Below, piece by piece: positions 1 to 8,902 of a stretch of 64,000 nt of DNA. Below the pieces are notes generated by a model, which was given only the letters and a program-made list of their open reading frames with translations, did no database searches and was not told where the DNA came from. Positions within the stretch are counted from its first letter, which is position 1. Every line of letters starts with the position of its first letter. Origin of the DNA: Arthrobacter sp. PAMC 25486 (GTDB lineage: Bacteria; Actinomycetota; Actinomycetes; Actinomycetales; Micrococcaceae); contig NZ_CP007595.1 of the NCBI RefSeq assembly GCF_000785535.1, forward strand, positions 3,494,439 through 3,558,438, read 5' to 3'. The position numbers and the translations under genes are program-made.

Positions 1-1
1 C

Positions 2-1030
2 ATCAACCACGCATTGCGGGCCATCGAAAGCAAAAAGCACATCATCATGGTGACCGTCGAGGCCGACGCCCTGGCCGGCCCCGCCCTGGCCAAGCGCGCC
101 GAGGCGGCCGGCGTCGTCTACTCGCTGGCCTACGGCGACCAGCCAGCCCTGATCTGGGAATTGGTCGACTGGGCACGCACCTCAGGGTTTGATGTTGTTT
201 GCGCCGGCAAGGGAGCCAAGTACCTCTCCCATTACCACCAGATGAACCCGGACAACGTATGGGAAAACTGGGAGTTCTCCAAGGAACTCACAGAATCCGG
301 CCAGCTCAATCCCTACATGCACACCTCATTCCGTGACGGCACCAAGGCGGCCATTGAAATGGCGGCAGTTGCCAATGCTGCCGGTCTGCGCCCGTCCGAC
401 GAGGGCCTGACGTTCACCCCCGGTGACGTCGAGCAGATCGCCACCATCTGCCGCCCGGCCGAGGACGGTGGAGTGCTGAGCAACGCAGGCAGCGTGGACG
501 TCATGTCTAGCGTGACCCGCGACGGCGACTGGATCCCCCACAACACCCAGGAGGGCGTCTTCGTTGTCGTCAAGGCAACTAACGACTACGTCTCCGGCTG
601 CTTCCAGGAATACCCCTGGCACCCGGACCCCTCAGGCCAGTACGCGGCCCTCTATCGTCCGTACCACTACGTCGGACTGGAACTTAACGTATCCATTACC
701 AATGCAGTGCTGCGTGGCGTGGCCACCGGCGCCCCTGAAGGCTTCTACGCCGACGTTGTTGCCTGCGCCAAGAAGAGCTTGAAGGCTGGAGAAATTCTCG
801 ACGGCGAGGGCGGCTTCACCGTTTGGGGCAAGCTCATCTCGGCCGAGAAGTCTGTCCGCGACGGCGCCCTGCCCGTGGCCATGGCCCACCACGTCAAGCT
901 GCTCAACGACATCCCCGAGGGCGGCATCGTGCGGTGGGAGGACGTAGTCATCGACGAATCCTTGAACGAGGCCATCCAGCTCCGCCGCGAGACGGAGGCG
1001 CTCGCCCTCGACACGGTACCGGCGTCATGA
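2..1030 (+). CDS. SAF-domain homoserine dehydrogenase-like oxidoreductase, 5' partial
   Basis: The reading frame is open to the left window edge, so this is the C-terminal part of a longer protein; the TTG at 14 is internal. It resembles the NAD(P)-dependent 'predicted homoserine dehydrogenase with C-terminal SAF domain' family (COG4091). Recognisable features are the HVVMVTVEAD-like stretch near the start (here HIIMVTVEAD), the HQMNPD segment, and a C-terminal SAF-like region with KAGEILDGEGG and PVAMAHHVKLLNDIPEGG. Members are found in sugar-acid and branched-sugar catabolic clusters and are thought to act on phosphorylated or carboxylated sugars rather than homoserine. The stop overlaps the next gene's ATG (ATGA), so it is translationally coupled to the ABC transporter genes, which suggests it acts on the imported substrate. 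The substrate is not known. Confidence 0.75.
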   Translation: MNHALRAIESKKHIIMVTVEADALAGPALAKRAEAAGVVYSLAYGDQPALIWELVDWARTSGFDVVCAGKGAKYLSHYHQMNPDNVWENWEFSKELTESGQLNPYMHTSFRDGTKAAIEMAAVANAAGLRPSDEGLTFTPGDVEQIATICRPAEDGGVLSNAGSVDVMSSVTRDGDWIPHNTQEGVFVVVKATNDYVSGCFQEYPWHPDPSGQYAALYRPYHYVGLELNVSITNAVLRGVATGAPEGFYADVVACAKKSLKAGEILDGEGGFTVWGKLISAEKSVRDGALPVAMAHHVKLLNDIPEGGIVRWEDVVIDESLNEAIQLRRETEALALDTVPAS

Positions 1031-2292
1031 TTAGCAGACGCGCATTGTTGGGTGCCGCCGCCTCCAGCCTGGCGCTGGCAGGGTGCAGCAGCGGCCCGAA
1101 AATTGACCCCAACCGTCCTGCCTCTGCCGGAGGAAACCTAAAGTTCGGGAGCTGGCAGTGGCTCGAGCCCGGCCGCGGCGAAGCGATGTGGAAAGCCGCC
1201 CAGGCCTACCAAAAGGCAAACCCCTCCGGGGTCCTTGCACAGAGCACGACGCCGTTTCTCTCCTACGCCGACAAACTCAACACCGAGATTGGCGGCAAGC
1301 AAGGGCCAGACCTGTTCGTGGTCCAAGATGTGAACTTCTACCCGCTGGCCGATGCTGGCATCCTGGCACCGCTCACGAGCGTGGTGAGCGGGCACACGGG
1401 GAATCCCTTCAACCACACCGTTGAGTCCGGCGTCGTGAATGGGGCCCAGTACGGCATCACCTGGGAACGGTTGAACTGGAACTTTTTCTGGAACAAGAAC
1501 ATCCTCAAAACTGCCGGCGTCACCCCTCCCGAAAACGTCACCGAGCTGATCACGGCATCCGAGCAGATTCGCCAGGCAACGGGACTGGACGGTTTTGGAG
1601 TCAGGCATCAGATGACCGAGTTCGATTCGTGGTTCATGGACTTTGACGTATGGACCTACGGATTCGGAGGCGCCTGGTCGGACGGTTCCCAGCCCACCAT
1701 TGACTCGGCAGAAAACATTGCCGGCGTTGAGGCTTTTGGGGATGTCTACCGTTCCGGCGCCATGCCGATCGGAGACGACGCGTCGACCATGCGCACCAAG
1801 TTTCGTGAGGGGCGCCTGGGCATGATGATCGACGTCTCTTCCACGGTTGCCGGCATTTTGAGGGCTTCCGATGTCATGAAATCCGAAGACATCGGGTTCG
1901 CAGACCGGATTCCCCTGCCCAAGCCCTCCGCGCACCAGGAGATCATCCTGGCCGTCAATGGCTACGGAAAGAACAAGAACCTGGCCGTGGACTTTGTTGG
2001 GTGGATTGGTTCTGACACAGGCCAGCAGGCCCTGCGGGACGCCATGGGGCCCTCGACCTTGGCCACCGACGTGCCATTTTCCGCGGAGTACGACCAAGCC
2101 AACCCGTGGGCCAAGTCGTTCATTGATTTGGCTTCCGAGTCACGCAGCCCTCTCATCAGGGGCTACGAGGCTCAGACCAAATCCATCATGCGTGAAGTCA
2201 TGACACAGGTGGAACGGTATCTCGTCGATGGCGGCAGCGCCGCGAAGGCTCTCTCGACGGCCCAGACACAAGTAACTCAGCTGTTGGGCTGA
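1027..2292 (+). CDS. Sugar ABC transporter substrate-binding lipoprotein (CUT1 type)
   Basis: A 421-residue extracellular solute-binding protein of the MalE/UgpB type. The chosen ATG at 1027 overlaps the previous stop and begins a lipoprotein signal: SRRALL near the N terminus (a twin-arginine-like pair), a hydrophobic stretch, then the lipobox ALAGC at about residues 18-22. A longer frame is open upstream but would remove the signal peptide from the N terminus. The mature part has the usual family pattern, with TTPFLSYADKLNTEI and aromatic-rich segments typical of carbohydrate ligands. It would be anchored outside the membrane and deliver sugar to the two permeases encoded directly downstream. 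The ligand cannot be read from the sequence. Confidence 0.88.
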   Translation: MISRRALLGAAASSLALAGCSSGPKIDPNRPASAGGNLKFGSWQWLEPGRGEAMWKAAQAYQKANPSGVLAQSTTPFLSYADKLNTEIGGKQGPDLFVVQDVNFYPLADAGILAPLTSVVSGHTGNPFNHTVESGVVNGAQYGITWERLNWNFFWNKNILKTAGVTPPENVTELITASEQIRQATGLDGFGVRHQMTEFDSWFMDFDVWTYGFGGAWSDGSQPTIDSAENIAGVEAFGDVYRSGAMPIGDDASTMRTKFREGRLGMMIDVSSTVAGILRASDVMKSEDIGFADRIPLPKPSAHQEIILAVNGYGKNKNLAVDFVGWIGSDTGQQALRDAMGPSTLATDVPFSAEYDQANPWAKSFIDLASESRSPLIRGYEAQTKSIMREVMTQVERYLVDGGSAAKALSTAQTQVTQLLG

Positions 2293-2319
2293 GCCAAGCA
2301 AAGGTAAAGGATCAGGGCA

Positions 2320-3267
2320 ATGACGCTCAGAACTGCAGTCTCCCCGCCACGGGCGCGGGAGAGCCAACTCCAGGACGCACCGTCCAAACACTACAAATGG
2401 CGGAAGATCGCGCCGTTCATCTACATCGGACCAGCTGTGGCCTATCTCCTGGTCTTCATGGTCATCCCCGTCGTCCAGGGCATCCAGCTCAGCTTCACCA
2501 AGACACCGCTGGTCAAGCCCGACGGCGGCACGGCAGTGGGGCTCGACAACTACACCCGCCTGCTCAGCAGCTCCCACTTTTACAACTCACTGTGGGCAAC
2601 GATTGTGTACACGGCGGCCACCGTCATCTTTGCAGTGCTGATTGGTGTCGGGGCGGCTCTTCTGCTCAACCGCGCATTCAAGGGCCGGACCATCGCCCGG
2701 GCCATCATCACCTTCCCTTGGGCTGTACCGACAGTGGCCACGGCCCTGATCTTCAGCTGGATCTTCAACCGCTCGGACGGCGTGCTCAACCAGGTCGTCG
2801 GAGTCTTTGGGATTGGTCAGCAGGGGTGGCTCGTTGACCCTAAATACGGAATGGCCGCCGTCGTGCTTGCCTCCGTGTGGAAGGTCATGCCGCTGGTGAT
2901 GCTGGTGGTCCTGGCATCCCTGCAGTCAGTTCCGGGCGAACTGTATGAGGCGACCCGGGTTGATGGGGCCAGCGCCTTCGATGCCTTCAAGGCTGTCACG
3001 TGGCCGCATATCGCTCCGACGGTCCGTGTTGTTGCACTGCTGATGACCATTTGGTCTATCCGCCGCTTTGAGATCATCTACCTGCTGACCGGTGGTGGGC
3101 CGGTGGACAGCACTAACACGCTAGTGGTCAACGTGTACCGCCAGGCCTTCAGCAACCAGGAATTGGGCCGCGCCGCGGCCATCGGAACGCTCGGCTTGGT
3201 CCTGTCCCTGCTGATCACTGTTCTGTACTTCATGTTGGAGCGGCGCAGTGCCGCAAAGGAGGCCTAA
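2320..3267 (+). CDS. Sugar ABC transporter permease (MalF/UgpA type)
   Basis: A 315-residue inner-membrane permease of the CUT1 family. After a hydrophilic N terminus (about 30 residues) come roughly six hydrophobic segments, starting with FIYIGPAVAYLLVFMVIPVV. The EAA loop that docks the ATPase is visible as YEATRVDGASAFDAFKAVTWPH, with the conserved G and hydrophobic residues, at about residues 208-230. It starts 27 bases after the binding-protein stop and is followed 3 bases later by the partner permease, so the genes form one operon. It would form the heterodimeric channel with the next gene product. Confidence 0.9.
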   Translation: MTLRTAVSPPRARESQLQDAPSKHYKWRKIAPFIYIGPAVAYLLVFMVIPVVQGIQLSFTKTPLVKPDGGTAVGLDNYTRLLSSSHFYNSLWATIVYTAATVIFAVLIGVGAALLLNRAFKGRTIARAIITFPWAVPTVATALIFSWIFNRSDGVLNQVVGVFGIGQQGWLVDPKYGMAAVVLASVWKVMPLVMLVVLASLQSVPGELYEATRVDGASAFDAFKAVTWPHIAPTVRVVALLMTIWSIRRFEIIYLLTGGGPVDSTNTLVVNVYRQAFSNQELGRAAAIGTLGLVLSLLITVLYFMLERRSAAKEA

Positions 3268-3270
3268 GCA

Positions 3271-4170
3271 ATGAGCATCAAGGAAATCTTGCCTGCCGGC
3301 GAGTTGGAAAATGCCCCTCACAGCCGACGGTTGAAGGCACCCGGCAAGCGCAGCATCAGCAAGCCCCTGCGGATTGCACTGCTCGTCGCCCTTGTCGTAT
3401 TCTCAGGCTTCCCACTCTTCTGGATGCTGAACACTGCACTGAGCACGGACTCCGAACTGTATGGCCAAGCTCAGAGTTGGTGGCCGCACTGGGAGCGACT
3501 GGTCAACTTTGGGGAACTTCTGGGCGGTGTGCCGATCATGAAATGGCTGGCCAACTCGCTGGTCATTGCCACCGGAACCACCGTGCTGTCCCTCATTTTT
3601 GCGGTGCTTGCAGGCTATGCACTGTCGCGGTTCAAGTTCCATGGCAAGGGCGTGGCCGGATTCCTGCTCTTTGCCACGCAAATGCTGCCCGAAGCCCTGC
3701 TTGTTGTGCCGATCTACTCGTTGTTTGCCTCCATGGGCCTCCTGAACGGCATGGGCGGGCTGGTGCTCGCCAACGTGGCCTTCACCATGCCCGTCAGCGT
3801 GTGGATCATCAAGGGGGCCATCGACTCCATTCCCTACGAGATTGAGGAAGCGGCCGCAGTGGATGGCTGCCCGAAGTTCACCGTGCTCTCCATGGTGCTG
3901 ACCCCGCTGATCCTGCCCAGCATTGCTGCTGCGGCCGTGATCAACTTCTTCGACGGCTGGAATGAATTCCTCTTTGCCAAGACCTTCATTGCCGAACGGG
4001 ACCTCTGGCCGGCATCCGTGGGGCTTTCGTCTTTCATCGGCCAGTATCTGACGTCACTGAATTCGGTGATGGCCGCGGCACTGCTCTTCACCCTGCCGGC
4101 CTTGGTGTTCTTCCTCCTCGTCCAGCGCCACATCGTCTCAGGCCTCACGGCCGGTTCAGTTAAGGGTTGA
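3271..4170 (+). CDS. Sugar ABC transporter permease (MalG/UgpE type)
   Basis: A 299-residue second permease of the CUT1 transporter. The ATG at 3271 is supported by a strong ribosome-binding site, AAAGGAGG at 3255-3262, embedded in the end of the upstream gene. It has about six membrane segments and an EAA loop (EIEEAAAVDGCPKFTVLS) at about residues 190-207. The MalG-like C terminus ends with LLVQRHIVSGLTAGSVKG, a typical family ending. It would pair with the permease encoded just upstream. The ATPase gene begins two bases after its stop. Confidence 0.9.
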   Translation: MSIKEILPAGELENAPHSRRLKAPGKRSISKPLRIALLVALVVFSGFPLFWMLNTALSTDSELYGQAQSWWPHWERLVNFGELLGGVPIMKWLANSLVIATGTTVLSLIFAVLAGYALSRFKFHGKGVAGFLLFATQMLPEALLVVPIYSLFASMGLLNGMGGLVLANVAFTMPVSVWIIKGAIDSIPYEIEEAAAVDGCPKFTVLSMVLTPLILPSIAAAAVINFFDGWNEFLFAKTFIAERDLWPASVGLSSFIGQYLTSLNSVMAAALLFTLPALVFFLLVQRHIVSGLTAGSVKG

Positions 4171-4172
4171 TC

Positions 4173-5336
4173 ATGACAACGCTTTCACTACGGAATATCA
4201 GCAAGAAATTCGGCGACACCGAGGTCATCAATGACTTCAATGCCGACATTGACGCCGGCGAGTTCCTGGTCCTGCTCGGTGCTTCTGGTTCAGGGAAGTC
4301 AACACTGCTGCGCATCATTGCCGGGCTGACGGAGGCCACCTCTGGCGACGTCGTCTTCGACAACCTGCGCGTGAACCGGCAGAGCCCCCGGGAACGGGAC
4401 ATCGCCTTTGTCTTCCAGTCATATGCGCTGTACCCGCACCTGAACGTGAAGGAAAACATCGGGTTCCCGCTTGTGTTGGACAAGTTCAAGGCATGGCACC
4501 ACATTCCCGGCATCAACATGCTGGCCCGGCGCATCTTTGCCAAATCGAGAGACGTCGTGGAGAAAGTGGACAGCGTCGCGACCATGCTAGGGCTTGACGA
4601 CTACGCCAAACGCAAGCCTGGCGGGCTCTCCGGAGGGCAGCGCCAACGCGTTGCCCTCGCCAGGGCCCTCGTGCGGGACCCCTCCATGTTCCTGCTGGAT
4701 GAGCCGCTGTCCAATCTGGACGCCAAGTTGCGGACGGAACTGCGCACTGAAATCGTCAGGCTGCATGAACTCACGGGCAAAACATTTGTCTATGTCACCC
4801 ACGACCAGGTGGAGGCCATGACCATGGCAACCCAGGTTGCCATTTTGCACAATGGTGTTGTCCAGCAGCACGCAACACCGCAGGAAATCTTCGAGCATCC
4901 GGCCAACACTTATGTGGCCCGCTTCATTGGAAGCCCGCCGATGAACCTGATGAAGGCAACTGTGACTGACGGTATGCTGCGCGTTGGCAAGGTCCAGTTT
5001 GCAGCCCCCGCGTGGCTGGCAGACGGCAAGGTAACGTTTGGCCTGCGACCGGAGCATATGACGATCTCATCCGACGGCGTCGGACCGGGGCTGCCCGGCA
5101 AAGTGCGCAGGATCGAGGATCTGGGTGCGGACACCTTGATTGGCGTATTGCCGGACCCCGATTTGGACCTGGACGCCTGGGACCTGAACCAGGATGAGCT
5201 GATCTGGGTGCGGCAGGACCACCAAACCCGCCTGATGATGGGTGATTCATGCCTGGTGTCGCTCAATCCGGACTTTGCCAGCTACTTCGACAAGGAAACA
5301 GGACACAATTTGGCCATGGTCAAAGAGTTGGTCTGA
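4173..5336 (+). CDS. ABC transporter ATP-binding protein (MalK/UgpC type)
   Basis: A 387-residue ATPase with all nucleotide-binding motifs: Walker A GASGSGKST, Q-loop FVFQSYALYPH, signature LSGGQRQRVALARAL, Walker B MFLLDEPLSNLD and switch histidine YVTHDQ. The C-terminal part has the regulatory TOBE-like region of MalK/UgpC proteins (FGLRPEHM). I chose ATG 4173 over the TTG at 4167 because AAGGG lies 6 bases upstream and the TTG overlaps the previous stop. The stretch between the Q-loop and the signature is about 20 residues longer than in typical MalK, with an inserted segment around KAWHHIPGINMLARR. It powers the transporter encoded upstream and is the last gene before the terminator. Confidence 0.92.
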   Translation: MTTLSLRNISKKFGDTEVINDFNADIDAGEFLVLLGASGSGKSTLLRIIAGLTEATSGDVVFDNLRVNRQSPRERDIAFVFQSYALYPHLNVKENIGFPLVLDKFKAWHHIPGINMLARRIFAKSRDVVEKVDSVATMLGLDDYAKRKPGGLSGGQRQRVALARALVRDPSMFLLDEPLSNLDAKLRTELRTEIVRLHELTGKTFVYVTHDQVEAMTMATQVAILHNGVVQQHATPQEIFEHPANTYVARFIGSPPMNLMKATVTDGMLRVGKVQFAAPAWLADGKVTFGLRPEHMTISSDGVGPGLPGKVRRIEDLGADTLIGVLPDPDLDLDAWDLNQDELIWVRQDHQTRLMMGDSCLVSLNPDFASYFDKETGHNLAMVKELV

Positions 5337-5401
5337 AGGGCTGATTCCTAGCGCACGAAGCGTGGCAGGCAACCCTGCATCTTGCCGGAGGAAGTGGTCC
5401 G

Positions 5402-5453
5402 GGGCCGGATCAGCAAGGACTCGAAAGAGCCATGCTGATCCGGCCCTGTTTTG
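5402..5453 (+). terminator. Rho-independent terminator of the ABC operon
   Basis: A perfect 14-bp stem (GGGCCGGATCAGCA at 5402-5415 with its complement at 5433-5446) and a 17-base loop, followed by TGTTTTGT. It lies 65 bases after the ATPase stop and closes the operon. No gene is seen in the remainder of 5337-5661. This gap separates host-type metabolic genes from the conjugation module, so a left boundary of the mobile element could lie here. Confidence 0.85.
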
Positions 5454-5661
5454 TCGGGGCCGCATTTCCTGCACCAAGCGCGAAAAGAATCCAGTCTGGC
5501 GAGGCCATCGCGTCGTGCGAAGTTGTGATTGGAGCGCCTGCAGCGGCATTGGGGCACTTCAATTGGCACAATCCCGCCGTCACACACGTCGTTTAGCTCT
5601 CCACGCACCATGAACATCGTGAACCCTTCCTTCAGACGATGGGAGGTAACGATAGGAGTGC

Positions 5662-5955
5662 ATGATGTTCCTGGCAGCGCCGGTGGATCCCGGCATCACA
5701 CCCAACACAACTTTCCCGTTCCTTGAGTCGCTGAAGGAGATTGGCGGCGGCATCCTTGTCGGTGCCTTCATCATCATCGCGATCGTTGCCATTCTCGGTG
5801 CAGCGATGCTGCTGGCCGGCAAGTTGAGCCAGTCATCCCGGCTGGCCTCCGGCGGAGGCATGATCTTGCTCTGGACCGGACCGGTGGCCGCCATCCTCGG
5901 CGGCATCAACGGCTACATTCTCTGGTCGCAGACCGCGTTTCATCTCGGCTTTTAG
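5662..5955 (+). CDS. Small conjugation-associated membrane protein (DUF6112-like)
   Basis: A 97-residue protein with two clear membrane segments (about residues 27-52 and 67-90), separated by a short basic loop. Size, topology and position as first gene of an actinobacterial conjugation cluster match the DUF6112/TrbC-like small membrane proteins that precede a TrbL-like gene in such elements. These may be pilin-like or channel subunits, but their role is not established. Ribosome-binding site AGGAG lies at 5654-5658. The second ATG, at 5665, has the better spacing (6 bases) and may be the true start. Confidence 0.7.
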   Translation: MMFLAAPVDPGITPNTTFPFLESLKEIGGGILVGAFIIIAIVAILGAAMLLAGKLSQSSRLASGGGMILLWTGPVAAILGGINGYILWSQTAFHLGF

Positions 5956-5964
5956 GCACGCACC

Positions 5965-7446
5965 ATGCTGCCCATGATCGAATGCCAAGCCAATGGGTGG
6001 TGGCCACCAGGGTGCGGACTCATCTCCCAAACCCAGGACGCCGCTACCCAAACCATCACGAACATGTTCGCGGGCATTCTGGAGAGCATGGCGTCATGGA
6101 TGTGGTCGTTCATCTCAGGGGCATTTGGTGTCTCCGACCTTGGACCGTCTGACTGGACAGCCGTGAGCGGCATGACCAACTGGTGGATCGTGGTCATGAT
6201 GACGCCGCTCGTGGTGGCCATGATCCTGCAGCTCCTGGGCGGAATGATCAGCCAGCAACCCCGCCGCATCGGACGGGCCGTCATCGCTGGCGGAATCGCC
6301 GTGCCAGTGGTCATCGGCGCTGTGGGTCTCATGCAGAAGCTCACTCAATTCACGGACTCGGCATCCACCGCAGTTCTTCAGACCCTGGGCTCAGATCCCT
6401 ATGTCGTGTTCATGCGTCTTTTCGGATTCACTCGGGCACCGGCTGGTAGCGGGCGAGAATGGGACCTTATTTCAATGGTTACCCCAGGATCAGTTGGTGC
6501 AGGAGGCCCGTTGATCGTCACTGTCGCCGCCGTGGCGCTGGTCTGGGTTCTTGCGTTCGTCCTCATGTGCTCGATGATCTTCCGCTCCTTCGCGCTCTTG
6601 GTCCTCGCCGCGACAGCACCTGTCGCCATCATGCTCATGCCGTGGGAACACACAAAATCGTGGACTCGCCGCTGGTGTGAAACAGTCGTGGCGTTGTTGA
6701 TCGCCAAGCCACTGGCAGCAACGGTGTTGGCTGTTGCAGTCAAGCTCTTTGCAGACTCAACATCATTCGCAGGACTGGCTTCCGGCGCCGTCGGCATGCT
6801 GCTGGCCTGTGCTGCACCGCTGATGGCGTTGCGGCTGGTGAGCTTTGCCGGTGGCGAGCTCGCAGCAGCTGCCCAAGTCGCCGGCGGCGGCCACGTCTTG
6901 TCTCGCGGCGGCAGTTTCGCGGCACGGCAAGTCAGCCGGCAGATGGGTGGCAAGCTTTCATTGGCCAGCTTGGGCTCGAACAAACCGGCCCTCGTCCAAT
7001 CCAGTGCCGAACCCACCATCAAGGACCTTCAAACTGGTGGCAAGTCGAGCGGTCAGCAGATTGTGAAGAACGTCGCCGGCCAGCCGGTTCCCAGCGCAGG
7101 GAACCAACCCCCGGGGTCGGAAACCAAGACTTATGGGCAGCCGTACGTCAAACGCGCCGACACGCCGCATCGGGACCCCAGTGCCACGACCCCAAGTAGG
7201 CAGCAGACGCGAGGCGCTGAGCCGCAGAGAACTTCCGGCGGCACCGGATCTACACCTGCACCGCAGCAACAGCATGGCGCTGCTACGGGCACACAACGAG
7301 CCCCTGCCCCAGCCCCAAAGCCTGCGACACCGGCACCGGCTCCTAAACCTCAAACCCCCGCGGTAGCTAGACCAGCTCCACAAGCGCCGCCGCGACCCGT
7401 CCCAAGGCCACCAAGAATCATCCCGGAAAGGGAGAAAGATGTCTGA
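5965..7446 (+). CDS. TrbL/VirB6-like conjugal transfer membrane protein
   Basis: A 493-residue polytopic protein. At least six hydrophobic segments occupy about residues 70-300 (for example WWIVVMMTPLVVAMILQLLGG and TVVALLIAKPLAATVLAVAV). A hydrophilic tail from about residue 340 is rich in Pro, Ala, Gln and Thr and ends in repeated PAPxP patterns. This architecture is that of the TrbL/VirB6-like inner-membrane component of actinobacterial type IV secretion systems. It begins 9 bases after the small membrane protein gene and overlaps the next gene by 8 bases, so expression is coupled. The proline-rich tail is cytoplasmic or surface-exposed by inference only. Confidence 0.75.
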   Translation: MLPMIECQANGWWPPGCGLISQTQDAATQTITNMFAGILESMASWMWSFISGAFGVSDLGPSDWTAVSGMTNWWIVVMMTPLVVAMILQLLGGMISQQPRRIGRAVIAGGIAVPVVIGAVGLMQKLTQFTDSASTAVLQTLGSDPYVVFMRLFGFTRAPAGSGREWDLISMVTPGSVGAGGPLIVTVAAVALVWVLAFVLMCSMIFRSFALLVLAATAPVAIMLMPWEHTKSWTRRWCETVVALLIAKPLAATVLAVAVKLFADSTSFAGLASGAVGMLLACAAPLMALRLVSFAGGELAAAAQVAGGGHVLSRGGSFAARQVSRQMGGKLSLASLGSNKPALVQSSAEPTIKDLQTGGKSSGQQIVKNVAGQPVPSAGNQPPGSETKTYGQPYVKRADTPHRDPSATTPSRQQTRGAEPQRTSGGTGSTPAPQQQHGAATGTQRAPAPAPKPATPAPAPKPQTPAVARPAPQAPPRPVPRPPRIIPEREKDV

Positions 7447-8902
7447 GAATACGCGCACATTGCAGTCGGTGAAGTTTGCCCGGTACGAACGCCATGGATT
7501 ATTTATGGGGTTGCAGTGGTACCAGTTGGGGCTCGTCGCCGTTGGCGTGTTGGCAGGGACCATTGCCTCAGCAACGGGTGGACCGCCCGCACTGATTGTT
7601 ACGATGCCGGTATGGCTGGGCGCCATCCTCTTCGGCGTGCTTCAGTACCAAATGATTCCTTATCCCGTCTGGGCCTACGCCGCGTCGGTCTTCCTGTGGC
7701 GCCAACAGCTGGGCCAGACCAAGTTCCTGGCCAAACCCGAACAGCCTCGGCTGGCGGGCCAGTTGGCCCTCCCCGGCGGGCTGGGCAGCCTTGAACTGCG
7801 GCAGACCAAGGAAGGTGCCGCGTTCGTCGTCGACCGTCAGGGCCATGAAGCGATGGCGGTCCTGCGCTGCACCACAACGTCTTTTGCCCTGCTGGACGAT
7901 GACGACAAAGCCTACGCAGTTCAGGCATGGTCCCGGGTGCAAACAGCCATGGCGCAGCGGCCCGCCGTCGCACGATTGGCGATCCAGGACTACACCGTCC
8001 CGTACCCGTCCACTGCGCTGCGTGAATTCTATGACCGGGCCAAGGCGCCGACCCGCATCGAAGACGTACGTTGGGGCGACAAATCCTATCTTGACCTGAT
8101 CGCCGAGGCAGGGTCGGCCATGGTCCACGAGCTCCTCGTTTGCCTGGTCATTGACACGGCCAAGGCCCGCCGGCGCATCCGAGACGCGGGAGGTTCCATG
8201 GCGGGGATGGAGCATGTGGTCACCTCTGAAGTCGAAGCACTAACCACGGGCCTCAAAACACATGGCGTCGACGTGGATGAGTGGTTACCTGGCAACAAGC
8301 TCACCGCCGTCATGCGGGGCGCCTTTGACCCGGATGCCGTCACCAGGCTCGCCGCAATGAAGCAGGGGACCGAAACTGCTCCACTGAGTGCAGGCCCCAT
8401 GGCCGTGGAGGAACACTGGTCGTACTTGCGCACGGACTCCGGTTTTCACCAGACGTTTTGGATCGCCGAGTGGCCTCGCCAGCAGGTTTTCCCCGGATTC
8501 CTTCACCCTGTGGTCTATGTGGGCAACTTCCGGCACACGGTCACGGAAGTCATCCGAGCCATCCCCACTGAGCAAGCCCTGCGAGACATCCGTTCGGCAC
8601 ACGAGGCCCACGAGACTCGCCGACGCGTCAACGCCCGCTTTGACCGGCCCCTCACGCGCGAGCAACGAGCCGAGGAGGAAGAAGTCGCCCAGCGCGAGGA
8701 CGAGATCGTTGCCGGTCACGGCGACATCCGCCCCGCCGCCTACGTCACCATCACCGCGGACACTCTCGATGACCTGGCCCGCCATCGGCAGGAACTCGAA
8801 TCGGCGGCCGCCGGTGCCTTTGTTGAGCTGCGGTTGTTGGCCGGACAGCAGTGGCCGGCGTTCGTCGCCGGGGCGCTGCCACTGGGAAGGGGTTTGAAAT
8901 GA
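7439..8902 (+). CDS. SCO6880-like type IV secretion protein
   Basis: A 487-residue protein. The N terminus has a PrgI-like pair of membrane segments (about residues 25-70), followed by a long soluble region containing a RFDRPLTREQRAEEEE stretch and HETRRRVNA. Size, topology and position between the TrbL-like gene and the VirB4-like ATPase match the SCO6880 family, which is conserved in actinobacterial conjugative elements and resembles the N-terminal half of VirB4. The start is fixed by AAAGGGAG just upstream of ATG 7439. The stop overlaps the next start as ATGA. Function is inferred: a membrane-anchored partner of the next gene's ATPase. Confidence 0.78.
   Translation: MSENTRTLQSVKFARYERHGLFMGLQWYQLGLVAVGVLAGTIASATGGPPALIVTMPVWLGAILFGVLQYQMIPYPVWAYAASVFLWRQQLGQTKFLAKPEQPRLAGQLALPGGLGSLELRQTKEGAAFVVDRQGHEAMAVLRCTTTSFALLDDDDKAYAVQAWSRVQTAMAQRPAVARLAIQDYTVPYPSTALREFYDRAKAPTRIEDVRWGDKSYLDLIAEAGSAMVHELLVCLVIDTAKARRRIRDAGGSMAGMEHVVTSEVEALTTGLKTHGVDVDEWLPGNKLTAVMRGAFDPDAVTRLAAMKQGTETAPLSAGPMAVEEHWSYLRTDSGFHQTFWIAEWPRQQVFPGFLHPVVYVGNFRHTVTEVIRAIPTEQALRDIRSAHEAHETRRRVNARFDRPLTREQRAEEEEVAQREDEIVAGHGDIRPAAYVTITADTLDDLARHRQELESAAAGAFVELRLLAGQQWPAFVAGALPLGRGLK

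Noticed and set aside
1138..2097. 319-residue - strand frame opposite the binding-protein gene
   Set aside because: Shadow of a well-supported gene; no domain and high His/Gly/Val bias typical of antisense frames in GC-rich DNA.
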